Part shown: positions 1 to 11,636 of the stretch, one piece after another
Layout of the letters: each line of letters opens with the position of its first letter
Position numbering within the stretch: the first letter of the stretch is position 1
Assembly (NCBI GenBank): GCA_947034895.1
Contig: OX344765.1
Location: forward strand, 20,961,001-21,025,000
Reading direction: 5' to 3'
Length of the DNA: 64,000 nucleotides
Origin: Rhytidiadelphus loreus
Lineage: Eukaryota; Streptophyta; Bryopsida; Hypnales; Hylocomiaceae
Made by a program: the position numbers and the translations under genes
Notes under the pieces: model-generated
The model's input: the letters and a program-made list of their open reading frames with translations, nothing else
What the model was told of the DNA's origin: nothing
Databases searched by the model: none

Positions 1-1055
1 ATCCATCCAAATACATATACGATACACGGATACAAATCAAGATATAGTTACGAATATTGCACGGATACAATACTTGATATTGAAATACAATACATATACA
101 AATATAAATACGTATATAGATACTGATATAATATACTGGTATGGGATATAGTTTTCATTGTCCCATATTGTTTGCCATTGTATATTTGTTCAAAAAATTA
201 CAAATAAGGGGAGGGAGGGACAAAGAATTAAGAAATTAATTTTAATTAATAATAATTTTTAAACCTGGGGATCTGGGAGGGAATTAAAAAAAAAATTGAG
301 CTCATTGTGACAGTTTGTTACAATCAATGAGCTCAGAAGATGCAGTGATTGCATATAATGGACATATCCTTTACTCAAAAGAATATTGGTGAATTTTAGA
401 TTGTAAACTCTTAACTAATTTGTGCAATGTTCAATAAAAGTAAACAAATTGTCATTAAGTCCTTAAAAAAAAATTTGAAATATAAACTCTTTTCAAGAAT
501 ATAATGTCATGAAAAACAAAATATCAAATGAAGTCAAAGGTTTCTACATGCTATGGATTTCAAATGCTAATGCATTTTTGATACCTACATTTCATCCACA
601 TATCACCAAGTATCATTCACATATCATTTAGATGAGAATTAGTTAGAGAATTTGTAAGACACAAAATCTTTTAGGTTTTGGTTCATATTTTATTCTTTTG
701 ATCTTTATTTAGTTACATGAAAAATACAAAAATATGATTTTTTTTAAAAGATGGTTTGAAAATAGGTATCCATTGACTTTTTAGATTAGATAAATATTTT
801 ATTCATCTAAACTTTTATTGCATGGTACAGGGAAAATAAGAATATGAATATTAATAAACAATGTGGATCAAAACTAACCCTTCATTGAATGGTACAAAAA
901 ATAAAAATATTAATATTAATAAATAATGTGGATCAAAACTAACCCTTCATTGAATGGTACAAAAAATAAAAATAAAAATATTAATAAACAACATGGCTCA
1001 AAGTAATTACAGTTTAGTATTGATTGTTTACAGTTTAGGATAGGGTTCTGATACG
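1..1055. other. AT-rich DNA with simple and short tandem repeats
   Basis: 1-150 is a loose ATAC/GATACA simple repeat. 821-1003 holds three imperfect units of about 66 bases marked by ATGGTACARRRAA and ATGTGGATCAAAACTAACCC. No gene signal. Confidence 0.7.
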
Positions 1056-1367
1056 CATTAGAAGGGATTCAGCCCCTTGGGAGGGCTGTGAGTTCCCTTG
1101 GTCTAGGAACAACCCCCCAGCAGTTCGTAGTAATTCACAGGTGCTGCCTAACGTGGCAAGGTGACTGCCACGTCATTTTTTTAATTTTTTTTTTCAAAAA
1201 ATAAAAAATAAAAAAATTCAACTCAATCTTTCGTTTTAAAATTTTGAAAAAAAAAAAATTGAAAAAAAAAAATAAAATTTGACAGCGGCCGTTCCCAGAC
1301 TGTCGGGGGAACAACGCCAAGAACAGGCCTGAGACGGCCCTCCCGACCCCCCAAATATCATCTAATG
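1056..1367. mobile_element. MITE, CATTAG family, copy 1 (312 bp)
   Basis: Ends are inverted: CATTAGAAGGGATTCAG at the left, and the right end read in reverse is CATTAGATGATATTTGG. GC-rich arms with GGGAGGG blocks enclose an A/T homopolymer-rich core. Non-coding. Shares arm structure with copies at 37431, 46375 and 49989. No clear target duplication. Confidence 0.7.
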
Positions 1368-1404
1368 ACATGAACTAAACTAAATTGCAAACAAATGTGT
1401 ATAA

Positions 1405-1962
1405 CTTGGGGGCACTTAGACTATCCATTAGAAACTATGTGTGAACAAAACTTTGGATCCCTATATCCTTTTAAAATTTTAAATAAAACAAAATTAAAAA
1501 ATATGAATAGATTTTTCTACTTTGAAAGTTTATGTTTTGAATTATTGATATTTTATTTGTTAATAATAATTAGTTACAAATTTTTGGAATAAAAAGATAC
1601 ACTATAGAACTAAAAAATAACTTTCACACCCCTATATTATATAAGAAAAATTTGTCTAAAAAATGAAGAAAAAATTCCTAAAAATAACTCTCTATTGAAA
1701 GCTCATTTTGAGTTGAATAATGATTCAATAGTCATCTAAATGTGTTCTCTATAATTATTTGAGTTGAGGAACATGCCATTTTAGTTCATTTTCAACCTCT
1801 TCTAGAAATCATTTCATATTTTAATTGAGTTGGAAATTTTGTCTATAGAAACCTATAGTCATTATTAAACAATGCTAAAAAATTTAGGTTGAAATTATAG
1901 TTTATTAGAAACCACTTGTTCGCATGTGGTTTGTTATAATAGAACTAAGTGCACCCCCCGAG
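1405..1962. mobile_element. hAT-like MITE, copy 1 (558 bp)
   Basis: Flanked by a perfect 8-bp target duplication GTGTATAA (1397-1404 and 1963-1970). Ends are imperfect inverted repeats: CTTGGGGGCACTTAG at the left, and the reverse of the right end is CTCGGGGGGTGCACTTAG. About 90% similar over its length to the copy at 13241. Non-coding. The 8-bp duplication indicates the hAT superfamily; no transposase is present. Confidence 0.85.
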
Positions 1963-1970
1963 GTGTATAA

Positions 1971-2715
1971 TGGGCTCAAAGAGTCTTACGATGACAATGA
2001 AGGAGACATTTTGAGCAATGGAACACTACAAATAGAAAGACAACATTGACAAGTTGAACAAATCTTGCCATCTTGGGCAAAGAAAAGAGACACTTAACAA
2101 TCCTAGCAAAAGAGAGTACTAAAGGCCAAAAGATGAATCAAGGAACAAATTCCTTAATGCAATAGAAAACCTAAAAATAAAAGAATACAACCTACAAAGC
2201 AAAGAATGACCAAGAACTCAACAAAATTTCCAAAGACTTAAGTGTAAAAGAAAATAACAAGGAAATTAAAACAAACCCATTAATGAAAGCAAACAAACAA
2301 TGCAAGTGTCTATTTGATTAGAATAAACTTTAAGAGCCACAACTATTCTAATTCATCATCCTTTCTTAGTCATATCAATAATGTGGGGCTTTATTAAAGC
2401 TTTGTCTAATCAAGGATGCATTTGATGAATTGGAAGTTTGTTTTAAAATCGTTGTTTTGGTACCAACAAATCATTCTCCTTTTATAGCAAACCTTGAATG
2501 AAAATCATTTAAAGAAAAGAAAAAACTATAGTTCTATATCATCTAAATTGAACAAGTAAAGGACAAACGTGTCAATAAAAATGACATCAACTAGAGTCTC
2601 TACTAACCATACAATACATCACAAACTCCATTGACCATACACATGAACTTTGATTTGTGCTAAGCATAAAAAGACTTATTTTCTTCGCATGCAATCTTTT
2701 GCAATTGATATTTAG
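1971..2715. other. Intergenic, nothing recognised
   Basis: AT-rich, purine-skewed sequence with no open frame, repeat or structural signal that I can support. Confidence 0.6.
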
Positions 2716-2719
2716 TTGA

Positions 2720-3267
2720 ACCTCTCAAGTTCCTTGGCTATGTTTTCACCAAAATTGCTCCAAAACTGCCATTTTTAGTGCAAGTATGACATTTAAAAAA
2801 GAAAACATTTTTGAACACATGTAACTATAGGATCTTGTAGTAAGCTGGTTTGAGAAGATGTGGAAAAAAATGCAGAAATTTCCACCTTGTAGATTGTAAG
2901 ATATTAGTGTTTGAAGTGATAAAAATCCCTTTTGGGCCCTACAAAAAAATAGGCAGGTGCACCTTCACAAGGTCACATTTGTAGGAAATGATGTTCAGAA
3001 TGGTGGTACTTCTTTGGATTCATTCTTCAAGCCAAGTTGGCTACATGCTTGAAAAATTTGCCCAAACTACCCATCCGTTGTTAAACCCTACACATCATAC
3101 AATAACTTTTGAACATGTAGTCAAAAGTTATGAAAATTGTTGGGCATTAAAGATACTTGTCGTCTCCATGTTGTGTGAAAATTTCAAAGCAAAAAAAAAA
3201 TCTCCATTCGTAGTGAGCTGCCCCAAATTTCTATATTGCCTAAAAACACAACTTGGTCCTTTAGGAG
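2720..3267. mobile_element. TTAA-type TIR element, degenerate copy (548 bp)
   Basis: Right end reads CCTTTAGGAG then TTAA (3268-3271). Left end ACCTCTCAAG follows TTGA (2716-2719). The interior resembles, in reverse, the elements at 34983 and 58475: shared words include GCTCCAAAACTGCCATTTTT and CATAGGATCTTGTAGT-like segments. Non-coding. Confidence 0.55.
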
Positions 3268-3420
3268 TTAACACAAAATATATGTGCTAAGCTTTAGATG
3301 GCACAAGACTATACTAAGATGTGCTAAGCTCTAGATTGTTGAAAGTAGAAAATTGCTCAAAATTCTCCACACATAACATAACTAGTTTAAACCATTCTCC
3401 CTTGGAAAAAGAATAATGCC

Positions 3421-3610
3421 TCCCTATATGCTTCAAAGTGAACTTAGTTATAATCTATAGAGAATTATTGGTTGATTCCCTATATGCTTTGTAGTGAACT
3501 TAGTTATAATCTATAGAGAATTATTGGTTGACTGGGAAGTTGCAACGTTAATGTCATTAGATGAGTGGAAAGTTGCAATGCTAATGTCATTAGATGAGTG
3601 GGAAGTTGCC
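3421..3610. repeat. Two adjacent short tandem repeats (56-bp and 33-bp units)
   Basis: A 56-bp unit starting TCCCTATATGCTT occurs twice (3421, 3477). It is followed by a 33-bp unit starting TGGGAAGTTGCAA at 3533, 3566 and, partial, 3599. Confidence 0.85.
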
Positions 3611-3667
3611 ATGTTGGAGGCTTCCATTTCCTATGGAAGCAAAAAGGCCCTCTCCAATGTTAGTTGA

Positions 3668-4114
3668 CCCTATAACACCATTGCTAACACTAAGTATCCA
3701 ATGGATGGTGGAGAATCCTTCCATGTAAGAAGGAAGTGCAAATGTTCATCTTTGGAATTTTGAGCGAAAAGGGAAGGTCTAGCACAATAGTTTGACTTCC
3801 AATGAATGCTCTTTTATTTTTGAAAGATGATTCACACTGTAGCAAAAGAAGATGATGTCCACGGTGACCAACACGTCCTTACAAGGTTTACCCATAAACG
3901 CCGCCGCACACGTTTTGTGTCCGATGAATGACAGAGAATCCTTTTGTGTAGGACATAAGTGCAATTGTTCATCTTTAGAATTTGTTGTGAAAAGGGGAGG
4001 TCTTCTACAGTAATTTGACTTCCAGTGAGTGCTTTTGCATTTGTTTTTGAACCATGGATTCCCATGATATCTAAAAGGGATGATTCCCACAGTCACCAAT
4101 CCATCCTTTAAGGG
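3668..4114. mobile_element. TTAA-type TIR element with internal duplication
   Basis: Right end reads CATCCTTTAAGGG then TTAA (4115-4118). Its right half in reverse matches the left half of the short element at 17528 (CCCTTAAAGGA, then a GGTGAC and ATCATCCC segment). An internal block, about 80 bases and marked by GTTCATCTTTRGAATTT and TTTGACTTCCARTGARTGC, is present twice (near 3735 and 3955). Left boundary (CCCTATAAC after TTGA) is weak. Confidence 0.5.
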
Positions 4115-4118
4115 TTAA

Positions 4119-6141
4119 CAATGTTATGCACACCAAGTGAGACTGAGGTTCCTATTCCCCCTCCCCCCACGCACCCACCAAAAAAGGCTCAAAATTCCCC
4201 ATCTACTAAGTTAAGGGCAACGGAGGTTCCATCCGTTGCCAAGCAAAGGGTACATGACGGCTTCCGCTGGAGGAAAACAAACAGGTCTAGAGAGAGTATC
4301 AGGAATGGCCGGAGCCCCAGTCGCAAGCAGAGCAGGACGATCAGGTTGCACATCACTTCTTACAGTAATAATAATAAGCTTATTGTTAAGATAATTACCA
4401 AGGAACGATTCCTTCCTTCGTAAGTTAGTTCCAGACTCGGAGTTTTGATTTCTTTTCTCTTAATTAAGTTACTGTATTGTATCATTACCAAGGAAGGGCA
4501 CTGGCTCCCTCCTGGCTATTGCCCTCCTCCGGAAATGGTGGGACGCTGCCGCAAGGGTCAGTGCAACAGTGCATGAGTGGTGTGAGCACCCAAGCCCATG
4601 AGATAAGGAGCACAAAAACATAGGACAACGCTGGACACGCCGCGACACAGGAACGCAGGAACATAGGACCGCCCAACCAACACCAACGCCAAGCCAGTCC
4701 CACACGACTCCTACACTACGAGGAGCAGAATAACGGTACAGTAACGTAGGAGGAGCCAAATCTAGGCCCCACCCGGCCCTCCTCGCTCGCTCGCAGTGTA
4801 GGCACTCAGTTAACATAGGCAAGCCAACAGCGATCGCGGCCGGGCAGGCAGGCCAACAGGCAGGCAGGCAGGCAGGCAGGCACTCCAACAGGCTAGCAGT
4901 GCAACCGGGTAGGACAGGGAGACGAAGAGACGGTCCGTTCCATTGCGGCGGAGGAGGACGGTGCTATGATAACTGAGTACTCCTGCTGCTATGTTGCTGT
5001 CCTCCTAGCTCAGACAGCCTTCAACAGTAAAGGAGTCCCTCAAGTCCCTGGGGTGCAGTGACTTCATCAGACCCTTGAATCCCTCAAGTCTCTGAAATTC
5101 CTGGGAACAGGCAGGCCAGTGTGCTCCTGGCGTGGAGTTGGGGACTTGGGGGGTAGAGGAGATGACGACGACGACGATTAGGCTTCCAGGGCTTGCCAAC
5201 GCACACAAGGGCTCATGTCATCAGTCTAGCGATTCCGCTGCAGGAGTAGCAGCTTTCGAGCCTCGACTGCCGCACCCAATGGCTTAAGCCCGCCCTTGCA
5301 GCCAGTCAGCCGCTTTGGAATGAAAGCCAACGGGACCCGCCTCCTTCTCCTCCTTCGTTCTCCTCATTCCTGGGCTCACTGCTGGACTTCAGCCTCCTCT
5401 CAGCTCACACTGCACAACAGGACAAACCACGGCTTCTCAGGCCGCTAACTTCCACTTCGTTGGCTAGTGCAGAAGAAGAGCACGCGCCCCCTTATTAGCT
5501 TATTTGCTTCCTCATTCACTTGCCCCAACCTTCCTTGTTCGTCAATTAATGCCAATGCCATCGTACTTCGACGAAGAAGAAGACGAAGACGACTACTGCT
5601 AAGTTACGACTGTTGATTGATTAGCAGTCTTCTGCTCGTGCAGGGCAGGGCAGGTCTGCGCAGTCATAGCAGGCTGGAGGAGGCCTGGAGCTCCTGCCAC
5701 TCATTCCTTCCTCATTCATTACTTCATTCTCCATTCATTCCCTGGCCTGCTGATTATTCTTCTTTGGCTGCACAGAAGCTGCGCGCACTGGGAACCGAAC
5801 TTACACCGCATGTTTTTTCTGAACGAGTGAGGGAGTGCGTGAGCAAGACAGTGATGATCTCTTTGGGATGAGAGACTCTTTCTGGAGTGGGATCCAGTGC
5901 AGACTTTCCTTCATTGCTTCCCAGTTGGTCGCTGTTGATCCCGTGCTTGGTGTGATGAGCTAGCGCCTTCTTTTTTGGGTGGGATCCAGACGGGGAGCTA
6001 GCATCAGTGGGGATCGATTGGATTGATTTCTGAGTTTTCTGAGATATTTTGGGGGTTTGGGTTTGGGTTTGCGAGTGCGTTTGATCGTTGGGGGATAATA
6101 TTCTTGGTGATCTTGCGGCGAGACCGAGCGAGGGGAGCTAC
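4119..6141 (+). promoter_or_regulatory. GC-rich upstream region and probable 5' leader of the IPT9-like gene
   Basis: Composition switches from AT-rich to GC-rich near 4460 and stays so into exon 1. The last 800 bases carry pyrimidine runs built from CTTCCTCATTCATT-like words (5510-5760) and GAAGAAGACGAAGACGA (5572-5590), typical of plant 5' leaders. There is an AGGC tetranucleotide repeat at 4842-4880. No convincing TATA box was found. An upstream in-frame TGA at 6082 closes the exon 1 frame, so the protein cannot begin before 6085. ORFs on either strand here (for example minus 4469-4888, Cys/Pro-rich) are explained by GC bias and the tetranucleotide repeat. The transcription start cannot be placed from sequence. 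Confidence 0.45.
4842..4880. repeat. AGGC tetranucleotide microsatellite
   Basis: About eight AGGC units, with two interruptions (CCAAC, CAAC), lie in the GC-rich region upstream of the IPT9-like gene. Confidence 0.85.
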
Positions 6142-9100
6142 ATGTGGACTCAGAAAGCATGTCCTTGCTGGTCCAGTCGAGGCGGGGAATTGGTGGTGGG
6201 ACGGGGGAATGGGGGCCAGCAGTCACAATGCAAGGACTTTCGGCGGATAGAGCTGCAGCTGCAACTGCAACTGCGGCAGAAGCAGCAGCAGCTGCAGCGG
6301 CTCACCATGGTGGCGAAAGTTGCAGTGGGCGATAGTGGCAGGCAGGCTAGGATGTTCACAGAAGGCGGCGAGACGACGACGACGAAGAAGAACCACCACC
6401 ACAACAACATGGGGTGCTTGGAATTCGCCCCTGGGAGGTTGGACAATGCGGACCGAAAGGCCACGGGCGTGGGCACGCAGAAAGGGCGCGTGGTGGTAAT
6501 TGCAGGGCCGACGGCCGTCGGCAAGTCGAGAATCGCGATAGCCTTGGCCAAGCAGCTCAGGGGCGAGATCATCAGTGCCGATTCCATACAGGTCCCTAGC
6601 CTGCTGGTCCTCTCATTTTCGGTCTTTCTGTTGCGTCCCGTAGTAATTCTTGCTTTTTCAATGCCTCAGAACAGGGTTTCCTGCTGATCAGTCAGTTCTT
6701 TATAACTCGCAACCTTCGCCACTACTTGGAGTCCACTTCCTACTTCCTCTGCTTGCGCGTCGTCCATTTTTTTATCACACGCCCCCAATTACGAGCTCAT
6801 GACTGCTCGCGCAATCACACAATGTGGATGTCGAAGCTAGGTTGTCTGCCACTCTGTGTTTGCGAGTTTGATGTCCTTTTCAAGAATGTCACGACAACCA
6901 CTCTGTTGGACGCTCGCTTCCGTGATCTTGAACGAATGCGTGTTTCACAATTCCTTTTCTGTTGTCTTGGATCACCATCCACCCGAGTACACCAGTAATT
7001 GAATCAACCTGCTTGGTAGAAGCAATTCGTTCTTTCCCGCCGAAGAGAATCTCCTGGCTGGAACTCCATTTTGGACGCCACTGTAGAAGGTCGAGGGGTT
7101 ACAGGCTTTAGGTGAGGCCCCTGAAGTGAACAATTTTTGAATTGCAGGTGTATCAAGGCATGGACGTCGGAAGTGCCAAAACGCCGGACAATGAGCGAGA
7201 GGTGGGTTCGCGATCGGTTTCCTTCTCGTGGTGTACCTTAGTTGCGCTTCCCCTGTTTGAATTCTTGTCAAGGCTAATGGGAAGATCGACCGTCCGAAGT
7301 TCGATTGCGTTCAAATCTTTGCGTGGCCTATTTTGAAATTTTTGTTATCACCGTGTGCAGGGCGTTCCGCATCACCTCCTTGACATGGTTTATCCGACAG
7401 AAGGTTAGTGACCGATGCCTGCCAGTTGTAACTTACAAATTTCTATAAGCCTGTAGAAATTTGTCCAAATTGTAAGTGCATTCTTTAATCTTGTAGAAAT
7501 TGGAAGTGCATTCTTTAAGCTTGTGGAAAGACCGTTGTTCAAATTTCCTCAAGCATCTTGTAGCTCCGTTGCTTTGATCGCTTACCTATTCTGATTTGCT
7601 AGGGGCAGACTACTCAGCGAGCCGATTTTTCAAGGACGCCCGAGCGGCGACGGAGCTGGTGCTAGCGCGCAAGCGCGTGCCCATCGTCGTTGGAGGCACT
7701 TGCACTTACATGCGCTGGTACGGACACCATCGCCTACCAGCTCAAGCATTCACCGGTGCGAGGGCGCGCAAGCATTCCTTCAGGAATTTGTGGAGAATTG
7801 CGTTTGGGGAGCTTCAATGGTTTGCCACAATTTCCTAACGAACTGATCGACCCATTTTCAGGTACATGAATGGAAAAGCTGGAGCGCCGAAAGCCACTCC
7901 TGAAGTGAGCGCCGCCATCGACAACGAGATTCGGCGCTTGGCCAGTCTCCCCGACGGCTGGGACACTGCTGTGCACAAGCTCGCGCAAGCGGGGGATCCT
8001 ACAACAGCGAACAACTTGTCTCACAACGATTGGTATCACCTTCATCGAGCTCTCGAAGTCATCACGGTTTGTCACAACGCAAAACACCTTCTCTCACAAT
8101 TCCTTGTATTCACACACAAGTACATGCCCCTAAAAGACCAAGTGGAGTCTCATGTTTTTCTTACCAGTTTTGAGTTCGTAAGCTGGGGACTTTCTGTTTT
8201 CCGATTGTGTATATTTTTCTGCAGCACATGCTCAACGTTCTTCTGAATTCTGTTATTTTCACAATATTGTCAATCAAATTGGTCATTTTATTACCTTGAA
8301 TTCTTGGTCTTTTCAAAGAGGTTAAGCTAATTAGTACTACCCGGGTATGAGAAATGGTCGTCCGGTTGAACTAGTTAGGCAGTTAAAAAGTGAGACGGGA
8401 AGTTGACACAGGGCTGAGTTCGGAGTGGTGCTGCTGCTGCAGGTTTCTGGTCAGCCTCGGGGAGCGTTTCCCAAGCCCTTCAACTACACGCTAGATCACA
8501 TGGACGGGTCCGAGTGGGACTACGACTATGATTTTCAGTGCTACTTTTTGTACCAGCACCGGGCAGAACTGTATCATTGGATAGACTACCGTTGCGAACA
8601 GATGCTTGCAGGTATGGCGATGCAATTGGTTGTACGTTGCAGTTTCTGCCAGCATATTCTGCAGGCCTGGGCTCTGCAGGCCTGGGCCATTTGGTTACCA
8701 TTTTTTTCATGAGAATGCCGATTATTTGGTGTGAAAAATGATAGAATTCGAAATGTTTGCAGATCTACGAAAGGGTTTGCTGGTAGAGGCATCTTGGCTC
8801 CTAGATCTCGGGTTAAAGCCTGATACCAGTTCCGCATCTCGTGGAATCGGCTACCAGGAAGTAAGTCGCAGGCGATACTACTGTTAATTGGTTGGGGTCA
8901 TGGTGAATTCGTCATATGTTCAGATGTACCCTGTTGTGTAGATGGCTTTTCCTCATTGTTGGAATGTGACTTGACTGTAGCGATCTATGAAGGGTAAATT
9001 AACGTTACAAGTGGTGGATATTATATATCAGGCAATGGAGTTTCTGGTGGAATGTCGAGAAGCGGGGGGGAATACAACCGAGGAGAAGTTCTTGGCTTTT

Positions 9101-9992
9101 CTGTCAGATTTTCAACATGTTTCAAGGTGCGATTTTAGATCGGTTGGCACATCTGGATTACGTTTTCCTTGTCAATGTACTCCACTTTCGCAATCGTAAA
9201 TTAATGACCTGTTTTTGCCTTAGCAGGAGCCTGGTGAAAAAACAACTCGCATGGTTTCGGAGCGAACAACATGGCGATGTAAAGCAATTCCACTGGATTG
9301 ACGCTTCTCAACCTACGGTAAGTTTGAAACCTCTGACTTGGGCGCAGTGCATCGTGAACCACACGTCCCTAATAGTTTCCAGACTTGTTAATCTGCAGTC
9401 ACAATCAGCCAGCTAGTCTTCCTTGCTGCTTTATAATTGAAGACTTGTCGAAATAGTAGATCACGATGTGCTCAAGTGCGCTCACAACCATCATTGGAAT
9501 TATTGATGTCTGTCGAGTAGTGTAAAGTTCAGATGGAGCACTGTGCAAAGCTCAGATCGGGTACTGAGTAATGGTCAGGTCGAGTACAGATCAAGTACTT
9601 CGTAAAGTTCAGAACATAGTTCAAGCCGCTGTTCTGCGTGTTAATGTGCAGGATAAGATTTTGGAAGCTCTGAGGAAAGAATATTGGCGTCGCCCAGATT
9701 ACCCCTCTGAATTGAGCGGAAGCGATGCTCGCAAATGCGCCAGCTACAAAGAGGGCAAGATACTGAAATACTACGAGGTTAAAAATAGGTACAAATTATT
9801 GCCAAACTTGTAACTCGTGAAGCAGTTGTTACTTAAGTTGAAATTTCTGTTTCAATTTGTTAAGAGGACAGTTTCCTAACAAGGCTTGTGTCATGCAGGA
9901 TTTTCACTAACTCAGCAGCGGTCGCTCCCGTTTTGAAATGGGTGAAGCGGACTCAAGGAGATCGGAGATTTCAATGGAATGTAATTAGATGA
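6142..9992 (+). CDS. IPT9: tRNA dimethylallyltransferase, plant IPT9-like, 11 exons, 516 aa
   Basis: Transfers a dimethylallyl group to A37 of tRNAs reading U-starting codons; in plants this is also a source of cis-zeatin. Exons: 6142-6591, 7148-7201, 7361-7403, 7603-7717, 7862-8066, 8443-8611, 8763-8860, 9032-9126, 9227-9317, 9652-9788, 9899-9992. Every intron is GT-AG, phases agree, and the total is 1551 nt ending in TGA. Residues 122-129 are the P-loop GPTAVGKS, followed by ISADSIQVYQGMDVGSAK (substrate loop split by intron 1), VPHHLLDM, the VPIVVGG strand and, towards the C-terminus, GIGYQEAMEF and KKQLAWFR. Order and spacing match plant IPT9 rather than IPT2; no C-terminal zinc finger is seen. 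The first in-frame ATG (6142) has weak context; the ATG at 6307 (residue 56, CACCATGG) is better and may be the true start. Residues 1-120 are Gln-rich and low complexity, possibly an organelle-targeting or poorly conserved extension. Odd point: the family GGTGLY motif reads GGTCTY (213-218). Confidence 0.9.
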
Positions 9993-11636
9993 TGATTAGC
10001 CGAAACTACTGGGGGACGAAACCCATATTGAATCCTGGTCACTATTTTCTCCACTTAACGCAGGCCGCCGTAACAGGCCTCTGTAACATTATGGTGAGGT
10101 AGTATCAACAAGGATGTAATTAGGGAATGCAATTTTGGTAGGCGATACTTTTTGTTCCCCTCATTCTTTAAGAACAATCTGTCCCGCAATCTGTACATGC
10201 TGAATTCTCATTTAATCCACAAATTTGCGAAAATGAGTAAAATTCTCTTCCTCATTTGTGTATTTGCCAAATTTCTGTCTCCTTGTCATTTGTCCCCAAT
10301 TTGTTAGAGTCTCCGCTTGTGACTTGAAATTTGTTATATGATCCCTGCTTCTTATGAAACTTTATATTTGGCTCGCATTCCAGCCTTACATGATACACGA
10401 GCTAACATTGTGAATTCAGTTCACGTAGTTGAATTATTTACTTTAAAGGCTGAGAGCTATGTATCAAAACCAAGCGCCCAAGGACTTCAAGTAGAGGCAA
10501 AATACATGAGGGTGATACACAGCAGATTTGTACTTTGTAGAGAGTGATGGGGTAATAGCTGTGCTGAGGTTGATTGACAAAATTTTGAAGAGGGTGATAG
10601 ACAGCAAACTTTGTATTCTGTAAAGGGTAAGAAGCAAACTTTTATGGAGATGGAGATAGACAACAAGGTTTGTACTGTGTAAGAGATGAGCGACAAATAG
10701 TTCTGTACTTCATAGGGGTAGATAATAAGGCTCGAGTTGATGAAATTTTGTGTACTTTATAGTGCACCGACATTCAAAAAGACTATCCGCAATGGATTTA
10801 CGTCAAGTGTCTACATCACGGGAGTGGTTGAAATTTGTGGCAGCTTTGATTGTTGGAGCCCAAAATCATCAAATCTTGTTCATCTAATCCAACATAAATC
10901 TTTCTATTATCAAAATTAATTTATATTCTTGAGAAGTAAAATTACTTTTCCACACTTGAAGCATAAATTTACAAGCCTCATTTTTGTTGCTTTGTAACCT
11001 TTGAGGGTCACCTGAAATTGAGATTGGATTGAGGTTTTCAACTGGAATTGAGTGTTTTAACCAAACTCATGCCACATAAGAGGTGGGTTGAGTTCCTATA
11101 CCAACCAAACTTAAGGTTACATAAGGGGTGAGTTGAGTTCACATGCCTTGAATTTTTTTGAATTGTAGGGCACCATCAAATAGATCTATGCAATTTTCAT
11201 ATCCAACATTTGTAGAAAAGAGGGTCTTTCGGCACCAAAATCCAAAAGGAGAGCTTGGATATTAGCTTGGTGAAAGAAACTTTCCTATTGGAACTTTCCT
11301 TTCCCTGAGTCCATAGCTCAGTCCATAGCATCCATACCTTACATTGAGTTAGCCGGTTGTTTATTTGTTTGTTTTGTTTGTTATAGTGAGATATGTGCAT
11401 TTCCGGTCATGTTCTTGGTATTATTGGAAAGCTCTCTGCAAGGAGGGGTGCCCAGACTTTGTTTGGATCCACGGTATGAAAATGATTGAATTTTGAAGTT
11501 TTATGAGTTAAAAATTTAAAAAAATACTTTTACTTTTATTTTGGTTGCGTCAAAGGCACACACTACAGTACGGTAGTGATTGTGAAGCGTTTTCTTCGTT
11601 GCAACGTTTTTCCACCTTAAACCCCTAACTTATTTA
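9993..11636. other. 3' flank of the IPT9-like gene and degraded intergenic DNA
   Basis: Begins with the 3' UTR. No clear AATAAA is visible close to the stop. 10505-10750 holds three or four diverged units of roughly 55 bases, recognisable by GATAGACAGCAAACTTTGTA-like words. 11050-11140 holds a two-copy imperfect repeat around ACATAAGRGGTGRGTTGAGTT. No protein-coding signal was recognised. Confidence 0.5.

Noticed and set aside
3779..4099. 106-codon minus-strand ORF
   Set aside because: Lies inside a TTAA-type element and spans its internal duplication; no conserved domain.
4469..4888. 139-codon minus-strand ORF, Cys/Pro-rich at its start
   Set aside because: Its first residues are the reverse of the AGGC microsatellite and the rest follows GC bias; no domain is seen.
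6150..6587. 145-codon minus-strand ORF opposite exon 1 of the IPT9-like gene
   Set aside because: A shadow of a GC-rich coding exon; its Ser/Cys/Phe-rich composition mirrors CAG/GAA codons of the real frame.
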